Shown here one piece after another: positions 33,540-42,577 of a DNA stretch of 64,000 bases. This DNA comes from Saccharopolyspora sp. NFXS83. GTDB lineage: Bacteria > Actinomycetota > Actinomycetes > Mycobacteriales > Pseudonocardiaceae. Position 1 is the first letter of the stretch. Each line of letters starts with the position of its first letter. The notes under the pieces are model-generated. The model saw only the letters and a program-made list of their open reading frames with translations. It made no database searches and was not told the origin of the DNA. The stretch covers positions 62,001 through 126,000 of the forward strand of contig NZ_JAPFGB010000020.1 in NCBI RefSeq assembly GCF_026241095.1, written 5' to 3'. Both the position numbers and the translations under genes were made by a program.

Positions 33540-36290
33540 GTGAGCCGCTGGAACCCGTTCCGCCGCTTCAGCCGACGCGGCGAGCGGCGGCACGACGCGC
33601 CCGAGGACCGGGCGGCCACCGCACCGGCGATGCCCCCGTGGGACGGCGGGTGGCGGCGCAGCGCTGCCCAGGACGGCGTGCTGGGGCGCGGTGGACTCGG
33701 CGTGATCCAGCCGGCGCGGTTCCGCTCGTCGGTGGTGTCGTTCCGGGATCACGGGGTGCTCGGCGGTGAGCTCGGGCACCGGTTGTCCGCCGACGCACCC
33801 GCCGGAACCATGCACGGGCTCGTCCGCCCGCCCACGGCCCCGGTGCAGCGCGCGGCCGTTCCGGGCGGTGCCGCGGTGACTCCGGCCGCGCCGGGCCCGA
33901 ACGTCGACTCCACTGCGGACTTGCCGTTCGCGGCGGCCGACCCCGGCGCGGATTCCGCGGGTTTCGGGGAACTCGACGTGGCACCGGTGCAGCGTTCCGC
34001 GGTGCGGACTCGGCGGCTCGCACCACCGCTGACCCGAGCTCGGCCGGTCACCGGTCTCACCCCTCGCCGATTGCCCGCCGCCAGTACTTCCGGAACCGCG
34101 GCGCCCGCGCTCGTGCAGCGGACTCCGAGCGCCACCGCGCCACGCCGCGACGCCGCGGTGCCGACCGCACCGGAGCCGGACGACACCGGCATCGACCTCG
34201 CGGTCCAGCGACCGGCCTCTGCGGGAAACCAGGCCCGGCGACCGGCCTCTCCGAGCAGCGAGGTCCGGCCGACGTCGGACGCAGCGGAGAGCAGGCCCGC
34301 ACTGGGTGATCCGATCCAGCGCCTCCCCTCCGGCGCAGTCCCGCTGCACCGCGACTCCGCGCCCGGTGAACCCCCGGTGGAGCCGACCTCACCGGTCACC
34401 GCGTCGGATCCGATGCCGCAGGTCGTCGCACCGGATCCGATGCCGCAAGCCACCTCCTCCGGATCCGCGCCGAGCACCGCCCCGCAACGACCCGCGTCCC
34501 GGCGGCGGCCGGCGGCGAACGTCCAACGGGCCACGCCGAGCGCGGGGAGCACGCAGGGGATCGGGGCACCGCTGGCGGAACTTCCGAAGTCGGCGACGCC
34601 ACTCGGTCCCCATGCGCCGAACGGCCCGCGCACGGGCGCACCATCGAGCGCCGGCCCCGCGGCACCCGCCGATCCACCGGCGCACGACGGCGAGAAACCC
34701 GTCGTCCCGGCGGAACCGGCGTCGGCGAGCTCGTCCACGCCGGGTTCCGCGCCCCTGCTCGGCGCGACTCCGCAGGTGCAGCGCCTGCTGCGGGAGACCA
34801 CCGCAACGACGGACGCCGCCGCGCGGCGCTCCGAGCAGGATCCGCCCGGCGTCGTCACGCCCGGCACCGGGGCCCCGGAGGTGCCGGCGCCCGGCACGAC
34901 ACCACCCGTCCAGCGGATCCGGCGGTCGCCGCACCCATCCGAAGACGCCGCACACCCGCAACCGATGACCTCAAGCGCCGCCGACGCAGGTGCCGTGCAC
35001 CCCGAGGCGGCGACCACGGACTCCCCTGTCGTGCAACGGAGTTCCACCGCCGCCGACACCCCGCGGACGAGACCCGCGCAGCCGCTCGATCCACCGGTGC
35101 CGACCGAACCGGATACCAGCACGGCGGCGGTGCAGCGACTCGCCGAGCCCTCGCCGGGACGGGCCGCTCCCGCGAACTCCGCCGCAGGCGGAGACGTCCC
35201 ACGGCCGCCGAGGAATCCCGTCGACGCCCGCTCCGGCCCAGCCGCGACCGACCGGCCTGGGCCGACCGCACCGCTCGTGGGCGACTCCCCCACCGTGCAG
35301 CGCCTCTCCGCGTCCGCGCGGAATCCGGTTCCACCGGCGACGAGTTCGACTGTGGAACCGACGGCCCTCACGACCTCTCGACCTCCGCATGATCCGGGGC
35401 GCGCAGACGACGGGCCGCCGGAGCCACCGACGACCTCTCCTGACGAGCAGGCCCCGATCCAACGCTCGGTCGTTCCCCTGGACGCCTCGTCGCCGAACGA
35501 TCTCGTCGTCCCGCGGGCAGATCGCGCATCCGCGAACCAGGCGCCGAGCACTGGATCGTCGGATGCACCGTCGGCTCAGCGCGCCCTTCCCCTTCCCAGC
35601 ACCGCGAGTCCGGACTCCGCGCCGCCACGTTCCCGGCCTCGGCGACCGGTCCAGCGCGTGCTGCCGCTGATCGCCACGCGCCCGCTGCCCGTTCGCACGC
35701 ACCACGCGCAGACCGGGTCGCGCACCCCGCCGAACCGCTCCGAGGACGCACCGGCGGTGGCGCCGCTGCGGTGGGGGCGCCCGGACGAGCGCGCACCATC
35801 CCCGTCCGCCCCGCCGAGAATCGCGAATCCTCCGCCGGTGCAACGCTCTCCCGCAGCGCCGCGCGGCGCTGCGGTCGGCGAAGGGCCGCCACGCGCCGGG
35901 AAACCCGTCGCGCCGACGCTCGCGGCTCCCACGGTTCTCTCCGCAGTGGACGCTCCTGCGACTCCGGAGTCGTCCCCGCCGCTCGCCGTTCAGCGCCGTT
36001 CAACGCCGCCCGCGCAAGAGCGGGAAGCCCCGCCCGCGCCAACACCGTCCACCAGCACCACCGAAGCGACACCACCGATCCCCGGCGTTCCGCCCGGCGT
36101 CCCGGTCACCGTCGTACCGACGGAGCACGAGCCCGCCACCGACGACACCCAGGCCGCATCCAACGACACCGGAGGCGACGACGTCGACGAACTCGCCCGT
36201 CGCCTGGTCGAGCCGGTCGGCAGGCTGCTGCGCACCGAACTCCGCCACGGCCGGGAGCGGTTCGGCCGCACCTACGACCGCAGGCGCTGA
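33540..36290 (+). CDS. Large proline-rich VQR-repeat protein of the eCIS operon
   Basis: 916 residues, GTG start at 33540. After a basic N-terminus (MSRWNPFRRFSRRGERRHD) and a short ordered-looking stretch (GVIQPARFRSSVVSFRDHGV), about 750 residues are Pro/Ala/Ser/Thr-rich and apparently disordered. They are punctuated by about fifteen V/I-Q-R motifs, mostly after Pro or Ala (e.g. APVQRAAV, ALVQRTPS, DPIQRLPS, PTVQRLSA, RPVQRVLP). Two local duplications are visible (17 bases repeated near 34410 and 34434; 13 bases near 34203 and 34237). The C-terminal ~40 residues are a charged helix (DDVDELARRLVEPVGRLLRT). It occupies the place where a tape-measure protein would be expected, yet has no long coiled coil. 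The function is unknown. Confidence 0.85.
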   Translation: MSRWNPFRRFSRRGERRHDAPEDRAATAPAMPPWDGGWRRSAAQDGVLGRGGLGVIQPARFRSSVVSFRDHGVLGGELGHRLSADAPAGTMHGLVRPPTAPVQRAAVPGGAAVTPAAPGPNVDSTADLPFAAADPGADSAGFGELDVAPVQRSAVRTRRLAPPLTRARPVTGLTPRRLPAASTSGTAAPALVQRTPSATAPRRDAAVPTAPEPDDTGIDLAVQRPASAGNQARRPASPSSEVRPTSDAAESRPALGDPIQRLPSGAVPLHRDSAPGEPPVEPTSPVTASDPMPQVVAPDPMPQATSSGSAPSTAPQRPASRRRPAANVQRATPSAGSTQGIGAPLAELPKSATPLGPHAPNGPRTGAPSSAGPAAPADPPAHDGEKPVVPAEPASASSSTPGSAPLLGATPQVQRLLRETTATTDAAARRSEQDPPGVVTPGTGAPEVPAPGTTPPVQRIRRSPHPSEDAAHPQPMTSSAADAGAVHPEAATTDSPVVQRSSTAADTPRTRPAQPLDPPVPTEPDTSTAAVQRLAEPSPGRAAPANSAAGGDVPRPPRNPVDARSGPAATDRPGPTAPLVGDSPTVQRLSASARNPVPPATSSTVEPTALTTSRPPHDPGRADDGPPEPPTTSPDEQAPIQRSVVPLDASSPNDLVVPRADRASANQAPSTGSSDAPSAQRALPLPSTASPDSAPPRSRPRRPVQRVLPLIATRPLPVRTHHAQTGSRTPPNRSEDAPAVAPLRWGRPDERAPSPSAPPRIANPPPVQRSPAAPRGAAVGEGPPRAGKPVAPTLAAPTVLSAVDAPATPESSPPLAVQRRSTPPAQEREAPPAPTPSTSTTEATPPIPGVPPGVPVTVVPTEHEPATDDTQAASNDTGGDDVDELARRLVEPVGRLLRTELRHGRERFGRTYDRRR

Positions 36291-36305
36291 CAAGGAGAAC
36301 CAACG

Positions 36306-36731
36306 ATGTCCGAAGACATCTTCGCCAGCAGCGTGTTCTTCCGGCTGGCCATCGGCGGCAACGACCTCGGCCGCTTCCACACCTGCTCCGGGCTCGGCGC
36401 GCAGGTCGAGGTGGAGCAGTTCGCCGAAGGCGGCAACAACTCCTTCTCCTGGCAACTGCCCACCCGCATCACCTGGACCAACATCACGCTGACCCGCCCG
36501 GTCACCAAGGACACCACCAAGATCTCGAAGTGGCTCTCGGACACGATGCGCCGCGCCGAACGCAAGAACGGCGAGATCGTCGCGCTGAAGCCGAACCTGA
36601 AGCCCATCGCCCGCTGGCAGGTGATCGGCATCGTGCCCGTCAGCTGGCAAGGCCCGTCGTTCGACCCGTCCAGCTCCCAAGCCGCGGTGGAAACCCTCGA
36701 AATCGCCCACGAAGGTCTGCAACCATCCTGA
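36306..36731 (+). CDS. Inner tube protein, paralogue 2
   Basis: 141 residues of the T4-like tail tube family. The segments are SSVFFRLAIGGNDLGRFHTC, GLGAQVEVEQFAEGGNNSFS, TWTNITLTRPVTKDTTKISK and ARWQVIGIVPVSWQGPSFDP. It differs clearly from the first tube protein, being closer to the eCIS tube type that contacts the LysM adaptor and spike, so it probably forms the baseplate-proximal ring. GGAG lies upstream of ATG 36306. It is followed after 13 bases by the LysM adaptor gene. Confidence 0.92.
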   Translation: MSEDIFASSVFFRLAIGGNDLGRFHTCSGLGAQVEVEQFAEGGNNSFSWQLPTRITWTNITLTRPVTKDTTKISKWLSDTMRRAERKNGEIVALKPNLKPIARWQVIGIVPVSWQGPSFDPSSSQAAVETLEIAHEGLQPS

Positions 36732-36744
36732 GAGGAGGGGCCGG

Positions 36745-37464
36745 ATGGCCGCCACATCGGGCAAGAACCTCGCCCGCGCCGAAATCCTGATCATGGAACC
36801 GCCCGCCAAGGTCGGGGCGAAACCCGGCGCGACGATCAAACGCGTCAAGTTCCAGTTCAACCCGAACAAGCTCGCGCTGACCAAGAGCACCGAGTGGCGG
36901 CGCAAACCGGCCCGGATGGCCAGCGAATCGGCGCTGCCCGAGTTCGTCGGCAGCGGACCGCGCTCCCTGCAGCTGGAAGTGTTCCTGGACGCCACCGCCA
37001 AGCACGACAACTCGGTGGAGAAGAAGGTCGAAGACCTCATGACGGCCTGCGTGCCCACGCCGAAGAGCCTCGCGGCCAAGACGCCCGCCAGCCCGTGGAT
37101 CCGGTTCGAATGGGGCACCGCCCGGACCACCTCCTTCGACGGAGTGCTCTCCAGCTTCTCGGTGGACTACTCGCTGTTCGACGTGGACGGCAAGCCGCTG
37201 CGCGCCACCTGCTCGCTGGGCATCGAGGAAGCCAGCGTCGACACACCCGGCCAGAACCCCACCTCCGGCGCCGAGAACTCCCGCCGCACCCACCGCGTCG
37301 TCGCGGGCGACAGCCTGCCGCAGCTCGCGTGGCGGGAATACGGCGACGCCACCGCGTGGCGGATCGTGGCCGCCGCCAACGAGATCGACGACCCGATGAT
37401 CCTGGTGCCCGGCAGCGAACTGCTCGTGCCGGCACTCGACGAAGCCGAACAGGACGGTGCGTGA
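36745..37464 (+). CDS. LysM-domain tube/baseplate adaptor (Cis7/Pvc7-like)
   Basis: 239 residues. The first ~165 residues (VKFQFNPNKLALTKSTEWRR, then RSLQLEVFLDATAKHDNSVE and PWIRFEWGTARTTSFDGVLS) are the conserved contractile-system adaptor domain. The C-terminal ~50 residues are a LysM motif (HRVVAGDSLPQLAWREYGD, then WRIVAAANEIDDP). In eCIS this protein joins tube to spike and may touch peptidoglycan. The stop overlaps the ATG of the spike gene (TGATG). GAGGAGGGG upstream fixes the start. Confidence 0.93.
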   Translation: MAATSGKNLARAEILIMEPPAKVGAKPGATIKRVKFQFNPNKLALTKSTEWRRKPARMASESALPEFVGSGPRSLQLEVFLDATAKHDNSVEKKVEDLMTACVPTPKSLAAKTPASPWIRFEWGTARTTSFDGVLSSFSVDYSLFDVDGKPLRATCSLGIEEASVDTPGQNPTSGAENSRRTHRVVAGDSLPQLAWREYGDATAWRIVAAANEIDDPMILVPGSELLVPALDEAEQDGA

Positions 37465-39284
37465 TGGGCGCAGCGGCAGAACAGGACGGCCGGTCGTTCG
37501 CCGCCGACCCGATCGTCAAAACCCCCGGCAAGCTACCAGATGTTTGGCAGGACCAGCTCAGCTCCTGCGTCGTCGACGAGAACGTGGGACTGCCCGACAC
37601 GGCGACGGTGACCTTCCGCGACCCCAACCACGAACTGCTCACCGCCACCGGCATCAGCATCGGCTCGCCGCTGACGGTGTCGATGGCGACCGCGGGCGCC
37701 AAGACCCCGGAGAAGCTGTTCGCCGGTGAGGTCACAGCGCTGGAACTGGACTCCGACAGCACGGGCTCGTTCACCGTGGTGCGGGCCACGAACAAGGCGC
37801 ACCGGTTGCAGCGCGGCCGGAAAGTGACGGCATTCAAGAACATGAACGCCGACGCGATCGTGCGCAAGGTCGCCAAAGGCGCGGGGCTCAAACCCGGCAA
37901 GATCCAAGCCAAGAAGATCACCTACACGCAGCTGGCCCAGCCCAACATCTCGGACTGGGAATTCCTGCAGAACCTGGCCGAAGAACACGGCGTCACCGTG
38001 CGGGTCGACGAACTCGGCAAGCTCGACTTCGCCCCGCTCACCCCTGCCTCCTCCGCACCGGCCCCGACGACGTCGGCGGCGAAGAGCCCGTTCGTGCTGG
38101 AGTACGGCCGCAACCTGATGGCGTTGCGCGCGGTGCTCACCTCCTCCGACCAGGTCCACAAGGTCCAAGTCCGCGGGTGGGACGTGAAGACCAAGAAACC
38201 CGTGATCGCCGACAAATCCATCACCCGCAGCAAGACCATCGTCCCTGGACTCACCCCGGCGCAGGCGACCGCCAAGTTCGGCAAGAACAACAGCATGGTC
38301 GTCACCGACACGCCCTACGGCACGCAGGCGGAGGCCAACGCCGTCGCGGACTCGCTCGCCACATCGCTGAGCGCCGGACTCGGCGAGATCGAAGCCGTCG
38401 TCGAAGGCGATCCCAAGCTGCGCGCCGGAGTTCCGGTGGCCCTCGGCAACGCGGGGGCGAAGTTCTCCGGCAAGTACACCGCGACCGCCGTGCACCACGT
38501 CATCGAACCGGGCCAGGGCTACCGCACGACCGTGCTGGTCAGCACGACCCCGGACCGGTCACTGGCCGGGCTCGCCGCCGGCGCCAACCCACCCGACCAC
38601 GGCCCGCGCATCCCCGGCGTGGCCAACGCGATCGTCACCGACATCAAGGAGCCCGCCAACGGCCAACGGGGCTGGGTGAAGCTCACGTTCCCCTGGCTCG
38701 ACGCCAAGTACGTGTCCGACTGGGCGCGCACCGTGCAGCTCGGCGGACAAGGCGGCGGCGTGATCAGCCCGGACGTCGGTGACGAAGTGCTCGTCGGCTT
38801 CGAGCAGGGCCTGCTGGACCGGCCGTACGTGCTCGGCGGGCTCTACAACGGCAAGGACAAACCGTCCGAGCACAAGACGAAACTGCTCGAAGGCAGCAAG
38901 GTCGGACGCCGCTCGCTGGTCTCCCGCACGGGACACCGGCTCGAACTGCTCGACGCCAAGAAGGGACCGCCGGGCGTGCGCATCGCCAGCGGCAACGACC
39001 GGCTCGAAATCCGGCTCGACGAGAAGAAGAACTCGATCGAGATCGCCGTCAAGGACCGCACCGGCCGGCGAGCGCTCAGCTCCATGACGCTGGACTCGCG
39101 CGGCATCACCCTCGACGCGACCACCGGCGACATCAACCTCAAGGGCAAGAACATCTCCGTCGACGCCACGCTCAACGCCGCGATCAACGCCAATACCAAG
39201 GCCTCGCTCTCCGGCAAGGTCGCCGCCGACGTCGACGGCGGCGCCACCGCCAGCCTCCGCGCCCCCATCGTCCGGATCAACTGA
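37464..39284 (+). CDS. VgrG-type spike protein
   Basis: 606 residues, a fused gp27/gp5-like spike. The N-terminal half is the gp27-like hub (VDENVGLPDTATVTFRDPNH, ISDWEFLQNLAEEHGVTVRV). An OB-fold gp5 domain begins near residue 390 (GWVKLTFPWLDAKYVSDWAR, SPDVGDEVLVGFEQGLLDRP). The C-terminus is the beta-helix needle (DSRGITLDATTGDINLKGKN, ending RAPIVRIN). It corresponds to Cis8/Pvc8. No extra C-terminal effector domain follows the needle. The next gene encodes the PAAR tip. Confidence 0.94.
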   Translation: MGAAAEQDGRSFAADPIVKTPGKLPDVWQDQLSSCVVDENVGLPDTATVTFRDPNHELLTATGISIGSPLTVSMATAGAKTPEKLFAGEVTALELDSDSTGSFTVVRATNKAHRLQRGRKVTAFKNMNADAIVRKVAKGAGLKPGKIQAKKITYTQLAQPNISDWEFLQNLAEEHGVTVRVDELGKLDFAPLTPASSAPAPTTSAAKSPFVLEYGRNLMALRAVLTSSDQVHKVQVRGWDVKTKKPVIADKSITRSKTIVPGLTPAQATAKFGKNNSMVVTDTPYGTQAEANAVADSLATSLSAGLGEIEAVVEGDPKLRAGVPVALGNAGAKFSGKYTATAVHHVIEPGQGYRTTVLVSTTPDRSLAGLAAGANPPDHGPRIPGVANAIVTDIKEPANGQRGWVKLTFPWLDAKYVSDWARTVQLGGQGGGVISPDVGDEVLVGFEQGLLDRPYVLGGLYNGKDKPSEHKTKLLEGSKVGRRSLVSRTGHRLELLDAKKGPPGVRIASGNDRLEIRLDEKKNSIEIAVKDRTGRRALSSMTLDSRGITLDATTGDINLKGKNISVDATLNAAINANTKASLSGKVAADVDGGATASLRAPIVRIN

Positions 39285-39316
39285 CCTGTTCTTCCCGCAG
39301 CACAAGGAGTTCCGCG

Positions 39317-39631
39317 ATGCCCCCAGCCGCCCGCCTCGGCGACCCCACCAATCACGGGGGCACCGTGGGCCCACCACCACCGCCCGCGGCGGTCCGGGTC
39401 GCCACCGTGCTCATCGGCGGCAAACCCGCCGCGGTCACCGGCAGCCAGGTCATCTGCCCCAACCCCCCGCACGCCCTGCTCGGACCGGCCAACGTGCTGA
39501 TCCCCAGCCCGCCGCGCGGTGGAATCGTGCTCATCGGCAACCTGCCTGCGGCGAAGATGCTGGACAAGAGCAGTTGCGGCGCGCAGGTCATCATCGGCGC
39601 CCCCAACGTCCTGATCGGAGGTCCGATGTGA
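39317..39631 (+). CDS. PAAR-motif spike tip protein
   Basis: 104 residues composed of PAAR repeats (RLGDPTNHGGTVGPP, VLIGGKPAAVTGSQVICPNP, and VLIGNLPAAKMLDKSSCGAQ). It forms the sharpened, metal-stabilised cone on top of the VgrG needle (Cis10/Pvc10). Metal ligands would be His in TNHGG and the Cys residues. GGAG precedes the ATG. No toxin domain is fused. It overlaps the gp25-like gene by four bases. Confidence 0.93.
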   Translation: MPPAARLGDPTNHGGTVGPPPPPAAVRVATVLIGGKPAAVTGSQVICPNPPHALLGPANVLIPSPPRGGIVLIGNLPAAKMLDKSSCGAQVIIGAPNVLIGGPM

Positions 39632-40050
39632 GCGAACGGTTCATCGGCCGCGGCTGGGGATTCCCGCTGCGCGTCAGCGCCACCGGCGGCATCGGCCTCG
39701 TCGAACGGGAGCAGGAGATCGAAGAGGCCATCCGGCTCGTGCTCGGTACCGCACCCGGCGAACGCCCCATGCGCCCCGAATTCGGCTGCGGCGTGCACGA
39801 CTACGTGTTCGCCCCCGCCGACGGCGCCACCGCCGGGCGCATCGCCTACGAAGTGCGCAGCGCGCTGCATCGCTGGGAACCGCGGATCGAAGTCACCGAC
39901 GTGGTGGTCGCGGCCGACGACGACGAGGAAGGCGTGCTCTACATCGACGTGCACTACACGCTGCGCTCCACCAACGACCGCCGCAACCTCGTGTTCCCCT
40001 TCTACACCATCCCGGACGCGGGCGAATCCGAGACGGGAGGCGCGGCCTGA
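39628..40050 (+). CDS. GPW/gp25-family baseplate wedge protein
   Basis: 140 residues, the standard size for gp25-like proteins. It starts at GTG 39628 (VSERFIGRGWGFPLRVSATG) with GGAGG seven bases upstream. The core has REQEIEEAIRLVLGTAPGER and RPEFGCGVHDYVFAPAD, the conserved EPR-type segment that contacts the sheath (here MRPEFGCG), then VEVVVAADDDEEG-like strands. It is the wedge initiator that starts sheath assembly (Cis9/Pvc9). Stop and next ATG overlap (TGATG). Confidence 0.94.
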   Translation: MSERFIGRGWGFPLRVSATGGIGLVEREQEIEEAIRLVLGTAPGERPMRPEFGCGVHDYVFAPADGATAGRIAYEVRSALHRWEPRIEVTDVVVAADDDEEGVLYIDVHYTLRSTNDRRNLVFPFYTIPDAGESETGGAA

Positions 40051-42014
40051 TGGCGATCCCCTCCCCCAACCTCGACGATCGCCGATTCCAGGAACTCGTC
40101 GACGAAGCCAAGCGCTACGTGCAGCAACGCGCCCCGGAATGGACCGACCACAACGTCTCCGATCCCGGTGTCACGCTCATCGAGACCTTCGCGCACATGG
40201 TGGATCAGCTGATCTACCGGCTCAACCGCGTCCCGGAGAAGAACTACCTCGCGTTCCTCGACCTGATGGGCGTGCGGCTGTTCCCACCGGCCGCCGCGCG
40301 CGGTGACGTCACGTTCTGGCTTTCCGCCGCGCAGCAGGAAACCGTGCTGTTGGACCGCGGCACCGAAGTCGCCACCGCGCACTCCGAACTCGAACAGGAC
40401 GTCGTGTTCGCCACCGTGGACGACCTGCCGATCGTCCCGTGCGAACTGCGCACCCTGGTGACGATCTCAGCGGCGGGCGCCATCGAGGACCGCACCGGCG
40501 ACCTCGGCGCGGAGCGGGACGTGCCCTGCTTCCAGGCCGAACCCGCCCCCGGTGACGCCATGCTGTTCGGGCTCAGCAACGCCGTGCCCCGCTGCGTGAT
40601 CGCCGTGCAGCTCGACAGCCAAGTCGAAGGGATCGGCGTCGATCCGCGCCAGCCACCGCTGGTCTGGGAAGCCTGGGACGGAACCGGCTGGGCCGAGTGC
40701 GAAACCTTCGACGACTCCACCGGCGGGCTCAACAAGCCCGGCGAAGTCGTCCTACAGGTCGGCCCCGGTCACGCGCCGTCCGCCGTCGCCGGAGTGCGCG
40801 CGGGCTGGCTGCGCTGCCGCGTCGTGGAACCCGAAGCGGGCCAACCGTTCTACTCCGAATCCCCCACCGTCCGCGTCGCCGAGGTCGCCACCGTCGGCGG
40901 CACCACCACCGTCGAACACGCCGAAACCCACACCGAGGTGCTGCTGGGCGAATCAGCCGGCGTGCCGGGGCAGCGATTCACCCTCGAAGAGGCCCCGGTG
41001 CTCACCGACGGCGAACCGGTCGTGGTGCAGGTGTCCGACGGTGAAGGCTGGGAGGACTGGACCGTCGTGGACCACTTCGGCCGCTCCGGGCACGCCGACC
41101 GGCACGTCACGCTCGACGCGGCGACCGGCCAGTTCAGCTTTCCGCCCGCCGTGCGCGTTCCCGACGGCAGCCTGCGGAACTGGGGCGCGGTGCCCGCCAA
41201 AGGCGCGCAGATCCGCGTCGCGCGCTACCGCACCGGCGGCGGGCGAGCGGGCAACGTGGCGCGCGGTGCGATCTCCGTGCTGCGCAGCTCGGTGCCCTAC
41301 ATCTCCGACGTGGAGAACCGCGAAGCCGCCATCGGCGGCATCGACGGCGAAACCGTGTCCGAGGCGAAAGTGCGTGCGCCGCAACAACTCCAACTCCAGG
41401 AACGCGCCGTCACCGCGGCCGACCACGAGCAGATCGCCCGCCAAGCGGCACCCGCGGCGGCCCGAATCCGGTGCCTGCCCGCGGGCAGCGACCACGAACC
41501 CGGTGCCGCTCGGGTGCTCGTCGTGCCCGACGCCGTCCCCGACACCGGTGATCGCATCCGCTTCGAGCAGCTCATCCCCTCCGAACAACTGCTGTCCACG
41601 GTCGCCGCCCGGCTCAACGAACGGCGGCTGCTCGGTGCCCGGCTCATCGTGGAACCGCCGTTCTACCAAGGGATCACCGTCGTGGCCCGGATGCGCGCCA
41701 CCGGCGACGACGTGAACCGGATCAACAACGACGCCCTCGACGCGCTCTACCGCTACATCAACCCGTTGCACGGCGGCGTCGACGAAACCGGCTGGCCCTT
41801 CGGGCATCCCGTGCAGTCCGGGGAGATCTTCGCCGTGCTCCAGCGCGTCGCGGGCGTCGGCCTGGTCGAGGAAGTGCGGCTGTTCCCGGCCGACCCGATC
41901 ACCGGCAGGCGCGGCAGCCCGGCCGACCGCATCGACCTCGCGCGGCACGCGCTGGTCTTCTCGCACCAGCACCAGGTCGTGGTCAACCCGCCGGACGGTG
42001 CGGAGCCGAGATGA
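40050..42014 (+). CDS. Baseplate J / gp47-family protein
   Basis: 654 residues. The N-terminal part (DRRFQELVDEAKRYVQQRAP, DPGVTLIETFAHMVDQLIYR, EKNYLAFLDLMGVRLFPPAA) is typical of eCIS baseplate J proteins (Cis11/Pvc11). The central region is beta-rich, and the C-terminal gp6/J core includes AVTAADHEQIARQAAPAAAR and INNDALDALYRYINPLHGGV. With gp25 and the gpI-like protein it forms the wedge of the baseplate. It overlaps both neighbouring genes. Confidence 0.93.
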   Translation: MAIPSPNLDDRRFQELVDEAKRYVQQRAPEWTDHNVSDPGVTLIETFAHMVDQLIYRLNRVPEKNYLAFLDLMGVRLFPPAAARGDVTFWLSAAQQETVLLDRGTEVATAHSELEQDVVFATVDDLPIVPCELRTLVTISAAGAIEDRTGDLGAERDVPCFQAEPAPGDAMLFGLSNAVPRCVIAVQLDSQVEGIGVDPRQPPLVWEAWDGTGWAECETFDDSTGGLNKPGEVVLQVGPGHAPSAVAGVRAGWLRCRVVEPEAGQPFYSESPTVRVAEVATVGGTTTVEHAETHTEVLLGESAGVPGQRFTLEEAPVLTDGEPVVVQVSDGEGWEDWTVVDHFGRSGHADRHVTLDAATGQFSFPPAVRVPDGSLRNWGAVPAKGAQIRVARYRTGGGRAGNVARGAISVLRSSVPYISDVENREAAIGGIDGETVSEAKVRAPQQLQLQERAVTAADHEQIARQAAPAAARIRCLPAGSDHEPGAARVLVVPDAVPDTGDRIRFEQLIPSEQLLSTVAARLNERRLLGARLIVEPPFYQGITVVARMRATGDDVNRINNDALDALYRYINPLHGGVDETGWPFGHPVQSGEIFAVLQRVAGVGLVEEVRLFPADPITGRRGSPADRIDLARHALVFSHQHQVVVNPPDGAEPR

Positions 42015-42577
42015 CCCGACAGGCAGTGCCCGGTCTACCCAGCCGCTACCCGCTCGGGGAGCAGCTGCCCGGACTGTACGCGGGCGACGACCTCGCCCAG
42101 CGGTTCACCGCCGGTCTGGACACCGTGCTCGCACCCATCTTGTCCACATTGGACAACCTGGCGTACTACTTCGACCCCCGGGTGGCACCGGAGGACTTCG
42201 TCGCCTGGATCGCCGGCTGGGTGGCGATGGAACTGGATCCCGGTTGGCCCCCGGAACTGCGGCGCGCCGTCGTGATCCGCGCCGTCGAACTGCACCGCTG
42301 GCGCGGCACCGCGCGCGGACTCGTCGACCGGCTCTGGCTCTGCCTCGGCGTGCACGCCCGCGTGCTCGACGGTCCCGGCGCGGCCTGGTCCACCCGGCCC
42401 GCCACCCCGCTACCCGGCGCGCCCACGACCGAAGCACGGGTGCAGGTGTGGGCCGGTCGCTCGGCGGTGGACCGCGACCAGGTCGTCGCGCTGGTCAACT
42501 CGAGCTGCCCGGTGCACCTGACGTGCACCGTCGAGGTCATGCCCGAGCCACCTCAGCAAGAACGGAGGCGATCATGA
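42011..42577 (+). CDS. Phage tail protein I-like baseplate component (Cis12-like)
   Basis: 188 residues. Segments SRYPLGEQLPGLYAGDDLAQ, DTVLAPILSTLDNLAYYFDP, APEDFVAWIAGWVAMELDPG and RWRGTARGLVDRLWLCLGVH match the gpI-like baseplate proteins that follow baseplate J in eCIS loci. In many systems the Pvc12-type subunit is much larger; this short form is the actinobacterial type. It overlaps its neighbours by four bases on both sides, showing that it belongs to the operon. Confidence 0.88.
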   Translation: MTRQAVPGLPSRYPLGEQLPGLYAGDDLAQRFTAGLDTVLAPILSTLDNLAYYFDPRVAPEDFVAWIAGWVAMELDPGWPPELRRAVVIRAVELHRWRGTARGLVDRLWLCLGVHARVLDGPGAAWSTRPATPLPGAPTTEARVQVWAGRSAVDRDQVVALVNSSCPVHLTCTVEVMPEPPQQERRRS

